In this document: positions 8,017 through 17,154 of the stretch, in pieces
Numbering within the stretch: position 1 is the first letter of the stretch
Layout: every line of letters starts with the position of its first letter
Assembly (NCBI GenBank): GCA_944322355.1
Contig: CALUOT010000007.1
Location: 1-64,000, forward strand
Direction: 5' to 3'
Source of the DNA: an uncultured Bacteroides sp.
GTDB lineage: Bacteria; Bacteroidota; Bacteroidia; Bacteroidales; Bacteroidaceae
Length of the DNA stretch: 64,000 nt
Notes under the pieces: model-generated
Told to the model about the DNA's origin: nothing
The model's input: the letters and a program-made list of their open reading frames with translations, nothing else
Databases searched by the model: none
Translations under genes and position numbers: made by a program

Positions 8017-9258
8017 ATGAACAAGAAACACGGCTGTATAGCAGCTTTGGCAAGTCTTCTTTTGGGGGCTTGCCAGCCTTCTCCGCAAAAGGCAGGCGAC
8101 GAGGCACTGATGCACATAGATGTGGCCGGAGCCATGGAACAGACAACCGAGTTGAAAGTATCCGACCTGGGGACTCGTGTGCGCTATGTACCTTTGGAAA
8201 CGAACGATTCGTGCCTGATAGGCCGCAATCCCGAAATCAAAGTGCTGGATAAACAGATTCTGGTGAAGTCGGGCAACGACCTGTATAGCTTCGACAAGCA
8301 GACGGGACGCTTTCTGAACAGCATCGGACACGTGGGCGACGACCCGGAAGGTTACTCGCAAGGCGGACTGCCCACGTACAATGAGCGCAACGGCCTGCTT
8401 TACTTCATCCGCCAACCCAACCAACTACAGAAGTACGACCTGCAAGGCAACTATCAAGGGAAAGACCCGGTGCCCACACCGCCCGCCATGCCTACGGATT
8501 ATGCATTTATCGACACACTGGCCGTAGGCTACTACAATAACATCGGGCAGCAAAACACGCATAACCGTTCCTTAGCTTTCTTCACTGAGACAGGAGAAGT
8601 GGCCGACACGATGAACAGCCTCCTGCCTGCCCTTCCGCCCATGGGTATTGCAGACATTTCCGCCATCTACGTCAAGAAGTTTGGCAACATGGGAGCCATC
8701 TTCACCCGCTTCCAAAACGGAACGGCTTCTACCAGCATCGCGAACGTTCCTTTCCTGTGGAAAACGGAAGGAGAACTGCGCTTCAAAGAAATCTTCATCG
8801 ACACCATCTATCATATCGCACGCCCGGGTAGCATCACGCCCTATGCCGTCCTCGAAACGGGGAAGTGGCATTTCCCGGCCGAAGCCCGTCAAGAGACATC
8901 GGGCAGCAACAACAAACTGCTCCCCACGGTCATGCTGGAGAACAAAGACCTCATTTTCTTCCAATGCGTACGGGGCTTGTATGAAGACGAACCGGAGGTG
9001 CTGAACGGCATCTATGACAAGACTACCCGCACCACCCGCATGGCCAAAGAAGCAGAAGGCTTTGCCGACGATGTAAACGGCCTCCTTCCCTTCCAACCCA
9101 ATACTTGCGGCACGCAGGGTGAGTTTGCCCAAATCGTGGAAGCAAGCGAAGCCCTGGAATGGCTGGACGAGCATCCCGAAGCTAAAAACAATCCAGCTTT
9201 TGCTCCACTGCTCAACTTGGGTGAAGAAGACAATCCGGTGGTCATCTTAGTAGAATAA
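8017..9258 (+). CDS. 6-bladed beta-propeller lipoprotein, copy 1
   Basis: The start at 8017 gives a lipoprotein signal MNKKHGCIAALASLLLGAC; an upstream in-frame start would overlap the promoter. The mature ~395 residues match Bacteroidota 6-bladed beta-propeller lipoproteins (BF3164/DUF5128 type). Features are VRYVPLETNDSCLIG, then ILVKSGNDLYSFDKQTGRFL, SIGHVGDDPEGY and QLQKYDLQGNYQGK as successive blades. The function is unknown; such proteins sit on the outer membrane or periplasmic face. The next gene, 7 bp downstream, is a close paralogue, so this is a recent tandem duplication in one operon. Confidence 0.85.
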   Translation: MNKKHGCIAALASLLLGACQPSPQKAGDEALMHIDVAGAMEQTTELKVSDLGTRVRYVPLETNDSCLIGRNPEIKVLDKQILVKSGNDLYSFDKQTGRFLNSIGHVGDDPEGYSQGGLPTYNERNGLLYFIRQPNQLQKYDLQGNYQGKDPVPTPPAMPTDYAFIDTLAVGYYNNIGQQNTHNRSLAFFTETGEVADTMNSLLPALPPMGIADISAIYVKKFGNMGAIFTRFQNGTASTSIANVPFLWKTEGELRFKEIFIDTIYHIARPGSITPYAVLETGKWHFPAEARQETSGSNNKLLPTVMLENKDLIFFQCVRGLYEDEPEVLNGIYDKTTRTTRMAKEAEGFADDVNGLLPFQPNTCGTQGEFAQIVEASEALEWLDEHPEAKNNPAFAPLLNLGEEDNPVVILVE

Positions 9259-9265
9259 ACCGGTT

Positions 9266-10519
9266 ATGAAAAAGACTTTGATTTATGCGGCCGGTGCTAT
9301 TGGCTTCATGCTCGCGGCTTGCCAACCTTCTCCACAGCAGGTGAAAGACGACAGTTTGATGTACATTGATGTGGCCGGAGCTATGGAAGATTATGAGCGA
9401 TTGAAAATGTCCGAGTTAGGAAACCACGTGCGCTATGTACCTTTGGAGACAAATGATTCGTGCTTGATAGGAGCATATTCGGAGATTACTGTATTGGATA
9501 AACAGATTCTGGTGAAATCGGGCAACGACTTGTACTGTTTCGACAAAGAAACGGGACGCTTCCTGAACAGCATCGGACACGTGGGCGACGACCCGGAAGG
9601 CTATTCGCCATACGTCATCGGCATGCCTTACTACAATGCACGGAACGGATGCCTTTATTTCGTGCGTCACCCCAATCAGTTGCAAAAGTATGATTTGCAA
9701 GGCCGTTATCAAGGAAAGATTACCCTTCCTACTCCACCGAACATGCCGACAGACTATGCGTTCATAGATACGCTGGTCGTGGGCTATTACAACAACCTGA
9801 TTCAGGTAAACACCCACACACGGGCTTTGGCTTTCTTCGACGAAGCGGGTCGGCTGGCCGATACGATAGGCAGTCAATTGCCTCCTCCATCCTTCATGGG
9901 ACAGAAAGAAGTGGCCGAAACCTATGCCAAGCCCCTGGGCATTGTAGGTGCCGCCCTCTATACCCGTTTTCAGGACGGGACAGCCGCGACTAACATCCTC
10001 GGCACGCTGCCCCTATGGAAAGCCGATGGAGAATTGCGCTTCAAAGAAATATTCAATGACACCCTATATCATATCGTAACTCCGGGATGCGTTGTGCCGT
10101 ATGCTATCTTCGAGACGGGGCGGTGGCATTTCCCTGCCGAAGCCCGGCATGAGGCATCGGGCAGCGACAACAAGCTGCTCCCCACGGTAGTATTGGAAAG
10201 CGACAGCACGTTGTTCTTCCAATGCGTACGGGGCTTGTATGAGGACGAACCGGAGGTGCTGAACGGCGTTTACGACAAGGCTACCGGACTGACCCGTATG
10301 GGCAAGGAGTCGCAATGGTTCCATAACGACTTGGACAAGCTGATGCCTTTCTATCCCAGCACTTGCAGCACGCAAGGCGAATTTGCTCAAATCGTATCGG
10401 TAAACGAAGTGCGAAAATGGTTGAAAAAGCATCCCGATACCCAAGAAAACGAAGCTGCTGCCCCCTTGTGGCAAATGAATGAAGAAGACAATCCGGTGGT
10501 CATTCTGGTGTCGGAATAA
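9266..10519 (+). CDS. 6-bladed beta-propeller lipoprotein, copy 2
   Basis: This 417-residue lipoprotein (signal MKKTLIYAAGAIGFMLAAC) is a paralogue of the preceding gene over its whole length. Shared blocks include QPSPQ after the lipid cysteine, RYVPLETNDSCLIG, SIGHVGDDPEGY, KWHF/RWHFPAEAR and CVRGLYEDEPEVLNG, and both end in EEDNPVVILV. Divergence is greatest in the signal peptide, around residues 195-220 and near the C-terminus. The 7-bp spacing implies cotranscription. No enzymatic motif is seen. It is convergent with hppA, and the 22-bp repeat pair at 10532 separates them. Confidence 0.85.
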   Translation: MKKTLIYAAGAIGFMLAACQPSPQQVKDDSLMYIDVAGAMEDYERLKMSELGNHVRYVPLETNDSCLIGAYSEITVLDKQILVKSGNDLYCFDKETGRFLNSIGHVGDDPEGYSPYVIGMPYYNARNGCLYFVRHPNQLQKYDLQGRYQGKITLPTPPNMPTDYAFIDTLVVGYYNNLIQVNTHTRALAFFDEAGRLADTIGSQLPPPSFMGQKEVAETYAKPLGIVGAALYTRFQDGTAATNILGTLPLWKADGELRFKEIFNDTLYHIVTPGCVVPYAIFETGRWHFPAEARHEASGSDNKLLPTVVLESDSTLFFQCVRGLYEDEPEVLNGVYDKATGLTRMGKESQWFHNDLDKLMPFYPSTCSTQGEFAQIVSVNEVRKWLKKHPDTQENEAAAPLWQMNEEDNPVVILVSE

Positions 10520-10531
10520 CTGCCCTGAGGG

Positions 10532-10575
10532 GCGGTCCCAGCTACACAACTGTGCGGTTCCGACTACACCCGGGT
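10532..10575. repeat. 22-bp tandem pair, GGTYCC/CTACAC unit
   Basis: Two adjacent 22-bp units begin GCGGTCCCAGCTACAC (10532) and GCGGTTCCGACTACAC (10554), differing at few positions in the first 16 bases. A CTACAC/GTGTAG palindrome follows at 10564-10579. The pair lies between the convergent lipoprotein and hppA genes, just outside the hppA terminator. Confidence 0.6.
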
Positions 10576-10596
10576 GTAGCGTGAAGTAGACCCAAT

Positions 10597-10634
10597 AAAA
10601 AGGGTGCGCCCCATCGGTATGATGTGACGCACCC
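10597..10634 (-). terminator. intrinsic terminator of hppA
   Basis: On the minus strand a 7-bp stem GGGTGCG/CGCACCC (10602-10634) is followed by TTTTTATT. It lies 26 bp beyond the hppA stop codon. Confidence 0.8.
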
Positions 10635-10659
10635 CCGCCTTATAAAAAGAACCGAATGA

Positions 10660-12864
10660 TCAGAATAAACTCCACGAAACGGTCAGTCCCGCCATGACGA
10701 TAGCCACCATGCTCATCAGCTTGATAAGGATGTTCAGGCTGGGACCGGAAGTGTCCTTGAAGGGGTCGCCCACCGTGTCGCCCACTACCGTAGCCTTATG
10801 CACCTCGCTACCCTTGCCGCCGAAGTTGCCTTCCTCGACGTCCTTCTTGGCATTGTCACTGGCACCGCCCGCGTTGGCCATGAAGATAGCCAAAACGAAA
10901 CCGCTGCTTAATCCGCCAATCAGCAGACCCAACACACCCGGCACGCCGAAAATGAGACCCGTCAATACCGGAGCGATGATGGCCAGCAACGAAGGAACGA
11001 CCATCTCCCGCTGGGCGCCTTTCGTCGAAATGGCCACGCAACGTTCGTAATCGGGCTCTGCCTCACCCGTCAGGATACCTTTGATGGTGCGGAACTGACG
11101 GCGTACCTCGTCCACCATGTGGGCAGCGGCACGTCCCACGGCATTCATCGTCAAGCCGCAGAACAGGAAAGCCATCATCGAACCGATGAAGATGCCCGCC
11201 AGTACGTTGGGGTTCATCAGGTTGACGTTGTAGTGATACATGAAGTCGAAGAACGAAGCGTCCTGCACATCTACCGTAGCTCCGCCACCGATGTTGAGCA
11301 CCGTTTCGCCGATGCGGGTCAGTCCGATGCGGATTTCTTCGATGTACGAAGCCAACAGAGCCAGACCGGTCAAGGCTGCCGAACCGATGGCAAAGCCCTT
11401 ACCCGTGGCGGCTGTGGTGTTGCCCAGCGAGTCGAGGGCGTCGGTACGCTTGCGCACTTCTTCGCCCAAGCCGGACATTTCGGCATTACCTCCCGCATTG
11501 TCGGCAATGGGACCGTAAGCATCCGTAGCCAGCGTAATGCCCAGGGTCGAAAGCATACCCACGGCTGCGATACCAATACCGTAGAGCCCCATCGCCACGT
11601 TGCCGAATTCGAAGCCCGAAGCAAACAGGTAAGAAGCGATGACACCCACTACGACGGATATCACCGGGATGGCTGTAGAAAGCATACCCAAACCGATGCC
11701 GGAGATGATAACCGTGGCCGGACCCGTCTTGCCGCTTTCACTCAGCTTGCGGGTAGGCTTATAGGATTGGGAAGTATAGTATTCCGTAGAACGGCCGATG
11801 ACGATACCCACCAGCAGACCGACAACGACAGAACCTGCCACACCCTGCCAGTTGTCCAATCCCAGCAGCCAAAGGATGAAGAAAGTAGCGATGACAATCA
11901 GCACGGAACTGAGGTTGGTACCGAAGCTCAATGCCCCCAGCAGGTTCTTCATGGAGGCATTCTCCTTGGTACGCACCGAGAAGATACCGATAATGGAAAG
12001 CAGGATGCCCACGGCAGCTATCAGCATGGGAGCAATCACCGCTTTATATTGCATCAGCGTGTCGCCGCTGTGCAGGAAGGCCGCCGCACCCAGGGCAGCC
12101 GTGGAGAGGATGGAGCCGCAATAGCTTTCGTACAAATCGGCACCCATACCGGCCACGTCGCCCACGTTGTCGCCTACGTTGTCGGCGATGGTGGCCGGGT
12201 TGCGCGGGTCGTCTTCGGGGATGCCTGCCTCTACCTTACCCACCAGGTCGGCACCCACGTCGGCAGCTTTGGTATAGATACCGCCACCCACGCGGGCAAA
12301 CAGAGCCTGCGTCGAGGCCCCCATACCGAAGGTCAGCATCGTGGTCGTGATGACGCACAGTTTGCTGGTCGGTGTCATTAAGTCTTCGGGAATTACGGCA
12401 TTCAGCAGCAGGTACCAGAACGAGATGTCCAACAATCCCAGTCCGACGACCACCAGCCCCATGACCGCCCCGCTTCGGAAAGCGATACGGAGGCCTGCGT
12501 TCAGCGACTTACGGGCGGCATTGGCCGTACGGGCCGAGGCATACGTAGCGGTCTTCATGCCCAAGAAACCCGACAAACCGGAGAAGAAACCTCCCGTCAG
12601 GAAAGCTACGGGCACCCAGTGGTTTTGCACATTGAACCCGTAGGCCATGATGGAAAAGAAAATGACCAGTCCGAGGAAGACCAGTCCTACGATTTTGTAT
12701 TGCTGTTTCAGATAAGACATGGCCCCCTTGCGAACGGCGGCAGCAATTTTAATCATCTGAGGTGTACCTTCGCTCTCCTTCATCATCTGGCGATGGAAAT
12801 GCCAGGCGAAGCCGAGAGCTAAAACGGAAGCGGCCGGTACAAGCCAGAAAAGCACTTGCTCCAT
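10660..12864 (-). CDS. hppA: membrane-bound ion-pumping pyrophosphatase, K+-dependent type
   Basis: This integral inner-membrane enzyme couples pyrophosphate hydrolysis to pumping of H+ or Na+. At about 734 residues with some 16 membrane helices it has the normal size. The substrate loop is intact: [18 protein letters not shown] and then [11 protein letters not shown] near residues 205-240, with the matching C-terminal [20 protein letters not shown] block. The motif [11 protein letters not shown] carries Ala where K+-independent pumps carry Lys (GNTTKA), so it should be K+-stimulated. I chose the ATG at 12864 ([10 protein letters not shown]); an ATG at 12876 adds four residues. It is monocistronic with its own terminator. 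Confidence 0.96.
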   Translation of the reverse strand: MEQVLFWLVPAASVLALGFAWHFHRQMMKESEGTPQMIKIAAAVRKGAMSYLKQQYKIVGLVFLGLVIFFSIMAYGFNVQNHWVPVAFLTGGFFSGLSGFLGMKTATYASARTANAARKSLNAGLRIAFRSGAVMGLVVVGLGLLDISFWYLLLNAVIPEDLMTPTSKLCVITTTMLTFGMGASTQALFARVGGGIYTKAADVGADLVGKVEAGIPEDDPRNPATIADNVGDNVGDVAGMGADLYESYCGSILSTAALGAAAFLHSGDTLMQYKAVIAPMLIAAVGILLSIIGIFSVRTKENASMKNLLGALSFGTNLSSVLIVIATFFILWLLGLDNWQGVAGSVVVGLLVGIVIGRSTEYYTSQSYKPTRKLSESGKTGPATVIISGIGLGMLSTAIPVISVVVGVIASYLFASGFEFGNVAMGLYGIGIAAVGMLSTLGITLATDAYGPIADNAGGNAEMSGLGEEVRKRTDALDSLGNTTAATGKGFAIGSAALTGLALLASYIEEIRIGLTRIGETVLNIGGGATVDVQDASFFDFMYHYNVNLMNPNVLAGIFIGSMMAFLFCGLTMNAVGRAAAHMVDEVRRQFRTIKGILTGEAEPDYERCVAISTKGAQREMVVPSLLAIIAPVLTGLIFGVPGVLGLLIGGLSSGFVLAIFMANAGGASDNAKKDVEEGNFGGKGSEVHKATVVGDTVGDPFKDTSGPSLNILIKLMSMVAIVMAGLTVSWSLF

Positions 12865-12953
12865 GGTAATAAACATATTTAAAGGTTATAAAAATTGGTG
12901 GCTAAAATAGCCATTTACGATGGAATATGCAAGTGCTTTTCTGCTTTTTCTTC

Positions 12954-13724
12954 TTAAAAATCACGACGGATTTCCGCCTGTATGCTGACTTCCGTATAGA
13001 TATTTCCGCTACGGATTCTCACTTTATATTCGGCCATATCGCTGCCCGGGAAATTGAAATCCTCTTTCAGCGCGAATGTCAACGTGCGCCCGGATGTGGT
13101 ATGCGTCAGGCATTCTTCGCCATTATCCAGATAGAAGACCTCGATGTCGCCCGATGGAAGTTCTATCTTCGCGGGTATGAATTCCTCCCCACTGTTTTTA
13201 ATAGACAAACAAACAGTTCCTGCCAGACTTCCCCAAGCAGGCATTCCACTCTCCAATGGCTTACCTAAAAGAAAGCGGACATTGGCTCCTGTGATGTTAT
13301 CCTCCTGGTCACGAATCCAGGTATCTACATATATACGATACACATTGGCGTTCTCGGCAATGGCATATGTCCTTGAATCGGAGAAAAAGAGCATATCATT
13401 AGCATTGCACACCACGTAGCCGTGTCCCGGCTCTACCGCTACCGAGGGAGCCATGTTGGTGAAGTCCGGCATGTTGATGTCGCCGATGCCTTTCCGCTCG
13501 CCCATGTCGAACAGCGGATATTGGTCACTGCTGAAATTGCCATCCTTGGTGATGTACACATCGGAGTTGCCCAACAAGGTGCGTCCGTTGTCTTCGTTCA
13601 TCATTCGCAAGGAGGCTGTCCCCTCCGGAAAAAGGTCGATGTCGTTGTCATCGCTACAGGCCGTGAAGCCTAAACTCATTACGCACAAGAGTGCTCCCAG
13701 TAAAGTTGCTTTTCTCATAATCAT
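12954..13724 (-). CDS. DUF5036 family lipoprotein
   Basis: This secreted lipoprotein has a signal ending LGFTACSDD. The mature protein begins with IDLFPEGTASLRMMNEDNGR and LLGNSDVYITKDGNF, typical of the Bacteroidales DUF5036 family. A second beta-rich half (residues 165-256) contains a SIKNSGEEFIPAKIELPSG segment. The role is unknown; family members are small cell-envelope proteins. Translation may start at the first ATG (13724) or the third codon, which is also ATG. The 22-bp TGTGAAG array lies in its upstream region, and the GIN-domain gene upstream on the same strand is separated by 442 bp. Confidence 0.8.
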   Translation of the reverse strand: MIMRKATLLGALLCVMSLGFTACSDDNDIDLFPEGTASLRMMNEDNGRTLLGNSDVYITKDGNFSSDQYPLFDMGERKGIGDINMPDFTNMAPSVAVEPGHGYVVCNANDMLFFSDSRTYAIAENANVYRIYVDTWIRDQEDNITGANVRFLLGKPLESGMPAWGSLAGTVCLSIKNSGEEFIPAKIELPSGDIEVFYLDNGEECLTHTTSGRTLTFALKEDFNFPGSDMAEYKVRIRSGNIYTEVSIQAEIRRDF

Positions 13725-13895
13725 TAGTTGTTGATTGAATTAGTTATCCGTTTGAATGGCATTTCATAATGCGCGGACAAAGATAGCACTTTCCTCTATA
13801 CATAATATCAAAGGCGCATTTTTTATCTGATTAGCACGTCGGAATGAACATTCAACAAGATTGTTTCAGTTACTCTTGACATTCGTCCTTTCACT

Positions 13896-14041
13896 GTGGC
13901 AGTGTGAAGACTTCACAGTAGTACTGTGACGATGTAACATCAGGGCTGTGAAGGTGTAACATCAGCACTGTGAAGGCTTCACACTAAAATCGCGAAGGTG
14001 TGTGAAAGCTTTCACACATCATGAAGCATCAGGTGTGAAAG
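13896..14041. repeat. 22-bp phased array, word TGTGAAG
   Basis: The core TGTGAAG (or a one- or two-base variant) begins at 13903, 13925, 13947, 13969 and 13991, exactly 22 bp apart, and again near 14034. Units 1 and 4 complete the palindrome TGTGAAG-N-CTTCACA; units 2 and 3 end in GTAACA instead. A perfect 16-bp palindrome TGTGAAAGCTTTCACA follows at 14001-14016. The array occupies most of the 442-bp gap between two minus-strand genes. Confidence 0.85.
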
Positions 14042-14062
14042 TCCGGTAGGGAGATATAAACA

Positions 14063-14090
14063 GAGGGTATGTCCATTTCGACATACCCTC
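14063..14090 (-). terminator. probable terminator of the GIN-domain gene
   Basis: The 11-bp perfect stem GAGGGTATGTC/GACATACCCTC has a 6-nt loop. On the minus strand it is followed by a short T-rich stretch (TGTTTATAT), so the T-tract is weak. Confidence 0.5.
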
Positions 14091-14166
14091 CTCATTCAAA
14101 GTAAACTATAATCTGCCCAAGGCAGATGTCAGAGAGAATTGGGGGTCTTAGTTAAAGCATTCTTTT

Positions 14167-15021
14167 TCAGAGTTTATAAAGTTTCTTATATGGATAATCC
14201 ACTTTCGGGTCGCCTTTATAACCGATTTCTCCACTTCCGCTGGTGTGGGCTTTCAGATATTTCACGGCATAACATTTGATGTCACCCGATCCACTAACAC
14301 TGGCTTCCACGTTTTGTGCTTCAAAATCGTCGGCAAACAAATCTCCTGAACCGGCTACGCTATATTTCGCATTTTCGCTCTGTCCGTTGATGTTCATGGT
14401 GCCAGAGCCTGCCACACTTGCTTTGGTATAAGCGGCTTGGGCATTGGTCAGTTTCATGTCGCCCGAACCGGCCACGGAGAGATACATTTCTTCAGCATTG
14501 AGGTCACTGCAATTCACATCGCCCGACCCTGCCACCGAAATGGAAAGACTTTTCGAGCAAAGGATGCGATCGCCTTTGATGTCACCCGAACCGGCTACAC
14601 TCATTTTCAGTTGTTCAGTCTTTAATCCGTTAGTAAACTCAAAATCGCCCGATCCGGCTATACCGAGACGGTGGAAGTCTTTAGACGAAACACGAACTTG
14701 CAATTTATTATATTCTATGTTCACGTTATTCTTAAAACCTAAATGGAGTTGACCGTCTTTGACTTCTACGTCGAGCAAGTCGACAATGTTATCCGAAGTG
14801 TAGATTTCTACTTTGGGCTTACCCGATTGTTGGGTATAAGTCACATCAATACCACCTGTCACTTGGATACCTTCGAAGTCTTTGACTTTGATTTCTTTGG
14901 TCACATAGTTCTTGCTTGCCTTCACTTTTCTACCCGAGCCATTCGAAATGTATGATTGCGCGCAGGAACTCATGCAGGTTATCAGCAGGAGGGCTGATAG
15001 GATAATGGTAAACTTCTTCAT
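14167..15021 (-). CDS. secreted GIN-domain (DUF2807) protein
   Basis: The 284-residue protein has a lipoprotein-like signal (ITCMSSC near residue 20). It then has a DUF2807 'head GIN' beta-helix fold built from repeated SVAGSGD or similar turns at roughly 20-residue intervals (about residues 120-265), with VSGSGDIKCYAVKYLKAHTS near the end. The N-terminal part carries FEGIQVTGGIDVTYTQ, the diagnostic entry strand of the family. Such proteins are surface or periplasmic and are called putative adhesin heads; no ligand is known. It is flanked by array C downstream and stands alone on its strand. Confidence 0.9.
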   Translation of the reverse strand: MKKFTIILSALLLITCMSSCAQSYISNGSGRKVKASKNYVTKEIKVKDFEGIQVTGGIDVTYTQQSGKPKVEIYTSDNIVDLLDVEVKDGQLHLGFKNNVNIEYNKLQVRVSSKDFHRLGIAGSGDFEFTNGLKTEQLKMSVAGSGDIKGDRILCSKSLSISVAGSGDVNCSDLNAEEMYLSVAGSGDMKLTNAQAAYTKASVAGSGTMNINGQSENAKYSVAGSGDLFADDFEAQNVEASVSGSGDIKCYAVKYLKAHTSGSGEIGYKGDPKVDYPYKKLYKL

Positions 15022-15294
15022 ATTGGTATGTCTTTAAAAAATTAGTAACTCTTTTGTTTATTAGACGTCAATGAGTGCTGCAAAGTTGCATGTCCTATCA
15101 TTTTTTTATTCGTCATTATTCGCAATAACTTCTGCAAGGAGTGTGCCAAAAAACTAACTTACTGAAAATGAATAGCAGGAGTCAAATAGAGGTGTTCATT
15201 TTCGGACAGGGTGTCCGCTTTTGCAGGCGAATTTTCTTGCATGAATGAACAGAAGTTTGTTACTTCGCCTAAATTTTTAGGAAGAGACACATAG

Positions 15295-16020
15295 ATGATA
15301 GGAGATAAATCACGATGCAAGACAGGGCAAAGTTGGGTGGATGCTGAGTTGGGGGAATTCTTGATACGAGTTCGTCCCAATGCCCGTCGGTTCATATTTC
15401 GTCCGGTCGATGGAGGCTTTGTCGTAACGGTGCCTGCCTATGCCGTGGAAAGCATGTTGAAGGAAAGTATAGAGAAGCTACGCCCTCGTTTACTCGAAAT
15501 GAAGGATATCGCTTCGCAAAAGCGGATAGACCTGACCTATCGGATAGAGGCCGAATGCTTCCGAACAAGTTTAATGACTGGTGACTCTAATCAATTTGAG
15601 GCGCGTATGAAACCGGGAGACTTACAGATTTTTTGTCCGCATCACGCCGATTTTTCCAATACCGAAGTGCAAAAATGGTTACGGGACACCATCTCTCGCG
15701 CTTTACGCGACACGGCGAGGAGGAAGCTGCCTAACCGTTTGGAGGAGCTTTCCCGTTTGCACGGACTTCCTTACCAATGCGTAAAGATTAGCTCCAGCAC
15801 TACACGATGGGGAAGTTGCTCCACACGCAAGAGCATTAATTTGTCTTATCACCTGATATTACTACCCAAGCACCTGATAGACTATGTCCTATTGCACGAA
15901 TTGGCCCACACCCGTTTCATGAATCATGGCACAGAGTTTTGGGGCTTACTCAATCAGCTGACCAATGGGCAAGCCCGAGCCTTACAGAAAGAATTGAGGA
16001 ATTATCACGCTTCTTTATAG
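15295..16020 (+). CDS. YgjP/M48-like zinc metallopeptidase
   Basis: The 241-residue cytosolic protein belongs to the YgjP-like (DUF45) metallopeptidase family. The zinc motif is LLHELAHTRFMNHGTEFW near residues 200-217, with two histidines and a glutamate in HELAH and a further ligand histidine in NHG. The preceding SSTTRWGSCSTRKSINLSYHL stretch is the usual substrate-side strand. Family members are often adjacent to type I restriction genes, but none is seen here; it stands alone. The start at 15295 precedes a typical N-terminal beta-rich region. The biological substrate is unknown. Confidence 0.88.
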   Translation: MIGDKSRCKTGQSWVDAELGEFLIRVRPNARRFIFRPVDGGFVVTVPAYAVESMLKESIEKLRPRLLEMKDIASQKRIDLTYRIEAECFRTSLMTGDSNQFEARMKPGDLQIFCPHHADFSNTEVQKWLRDTISRALRDTARRKLPNRLEELSRLHGLPYQCVKISSSTTRWGSCSTRKSINLSYHLILLPKHLIDYVLLHELAHTRFMNHGTEFWGLLNQLTNGQARALQKELRNYHASL

Positions 16021-16037
16021 GAAGTTATAGAACAAGA

Positions 16038-16454
16038 CTATTCTTGGGAGAGGAGTTTGACTTCATCACCTTCTTTTTCAAACCGATAGGTACCTCCCTT
16101 CTCGTTCAACTCGAACACCGATAGTTTTTCGGTGGCATTGTCTACAATCATGAGCGTACTTTCCTCGGCAAATCGTTTCACTTGCAAATGAAGAGGTAAG
16201 CTGTGGATGGTTTGATTGATTAGTAAACTATCATTAATGAGTACCGAAATGGAATCTCCTTTGAATCCTTGAGTCAACGAGATAGTGTATTGCTCGGTAA
16301 AATAGCTGTTCCCTTCTTTTTCGCGTTGTATACGAAGGCTCATGTAGACAAAGATGACGATAACCACAAGAACGGCAAAAGCCAAAATGCCATTGCCTAT
16401 CATGAATTGTTTGTTAGTATTCAAGTGTCGGGTGTTGTTCAGACGGTGTGCCAT
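16038..16454 (-). CDS. single-span membrane protein of unknown function
   Basis: I chose the start at 16454 (MAHRLNNTRHLNTNKQFMIG). The ~138-residue product has one membrane helix near residues 20-40 (ILAFAVLVVIVIFVYMSLRI) and a C-terminal beta-rich domain with SISVLINDSLLINQTIH. I recognise no family. It converges on the 3' end of the metallopeptidase gene with 17 bp between them, and its upstream side faces the rimP promoter region. Confidence 0.6.
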   Translation of the reverse strand: MAHRLNNTRHLNTNKQFMIGNGILAFAVLVVIVIFVYMSLRIQREKEGNSYFTEQYTISLTQGFKGDSISVLINDSLLINQTIHSLPLHLQVKRFAEESTLMIVDNATEKLSVFELNEKGGTYRFEKEGDEVKLLSQE

Positions 16455-16581
16455 ACTTGCATTATTTTTTATAATTGGTGGCAAATGTACCAATTCTCCC
16501 TGTTATTTGTTGCTTTTTCGGGGAAAAAAGTGAGCAATAAAGAGGTATAAAACATAAAACTATCATTTTCTTTCTTAATAT

Positions 16582-16612
16582 TTTGCAGGTGAACAGATTA
16601 TTTATAACTTTG
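16582..16612 (+). promoter_or_regulatory. promoter of rimP-nusA-infB
   Basis: TTTG at 16582-16585 and TAACTTTG at 16605-16612 are separated by 19 bp, an excellent match to the Bacteroidota primary-sigma consensus. The predicted transcript start is near 16619. Confidence 0.8.
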
Positions 16613-16634
16613 CGGGCGAATTGGATGATAAGGT

Positions 16635-16661
16635 GGAGGGGCAATTAGGCTCCTCTTTTTT
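16635..16661 (+). terminator. intrinsic terminator in the rimP leader (attenuator candidate)
   Basis: A 7-bp stem (GAGGGGC 16636-16642 with GCTCCTC 16649-16655, one G-T pair) and a 6-nt loop run into six T. It sits between the promoter and the rimP ATG; the gene on the left is on the other strand, so only the operon transcript passes it. CTCTTTTT (16653-16660) can alternatively pair with AAAAAGAG (16672-16679) next to the start codon, an overlapping competing fold. Confidence 0.6.
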
Positions 16662-16682
16662 GTTCCTTTTTAAAAAGAGTAT

Positions 16683-17150
16683 ATGATAGAGAAAAGTACC
16701 GTTTGCCAGATTGTAGACGAATGGCTGCAAGGAAAAGACTATTTTGTAGTGGAGATAACAGTAAGTCCGGAAGACCGAATTGTGGTAGAAATAGATCATA
16801 AAGACGGAGTCTGGATTGAAGATTGTGTAGAGTTGAGCCGTTACATTGAATCGCGTTTGAACCGTGATAAAGAAGATTATGAATTAGAGGTCGGTTCAGC
16901 CGGTATCGGTCAGCCTTTTAAGGTATTACAACAGTACATTTGCCATGTAGGAGAAGAAGTCGAGGTGCTGACAAAGGACGGACGCAAGTTGCAAGGTGTG
17001 TTGAAGGAAGCCACCCCGGAGCAAATGACCCTCACTATTAAGAAGAAAGTGAAAGAAGAAGGAGCTAAGCGTCCCAAAATAGTGGACGAGGATTTGACGA
17101 TGAGATATGAAGAAATAAATTATACGAAATACTTAATCAGTTTTAAATAA
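16683..17150 (+). CDS. rimP: ribosome maturation factor RimP
   Basis: RimP assists 30S subunit maturation. The 155-residue length is normal. The N-terminal domain (residues 1-75) shows RIVVEIDHKDGVWIEDCVELSR and NRDKEDYELEVGSAGIGQP, the family's diagnostic segment. The C-terminal SH3-like domain follows with VEVLTKDGRKLQGVLKEA. It is the first gene of the classical rimP-nusA-infB operon, 4 bp from nusA, and is transcribed from the promoter at 16582-16612 through the leader terminator. No anomalies were seen. Confidence 0.95.
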   Translation: MIEKSTVCQIVDEWLQGKDYFVVEITVSPEDRIVVEIDHKDGVWIEDCVELSRYIESRLNRDKEDYELEVGSAGIGQPFKVLQQYICHVGEEVEVLTKDGRKLQGVLKEATPEQMTLTIKKKVKEEGAKRPKIVDEDLTMRYEEINYTKYLISFK

Positions 17151-17154
17151 AGTT

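Noticed and set aside
8002..8424. 140-codon minus-strand frame over the first lipoprotein
   Set aside because: The same shadow recurs over the paralogue at 9416, as expected for a frame that merely follows the sense gene.
11119..12381. 420-codon frame on the plus strand opposite hppA
   Set aside because: Low-complexity His/Gln/Arg/Thr-rich product with no domain; it is the antisense shadow of a highly conserved gene.
15159..15395. 78-codon minus-strand frame upstream of the metallopeptidase
   Set aside because: No signal peptide, promoter or protein-like pattern, and it overlaps the metallopeptidase start.
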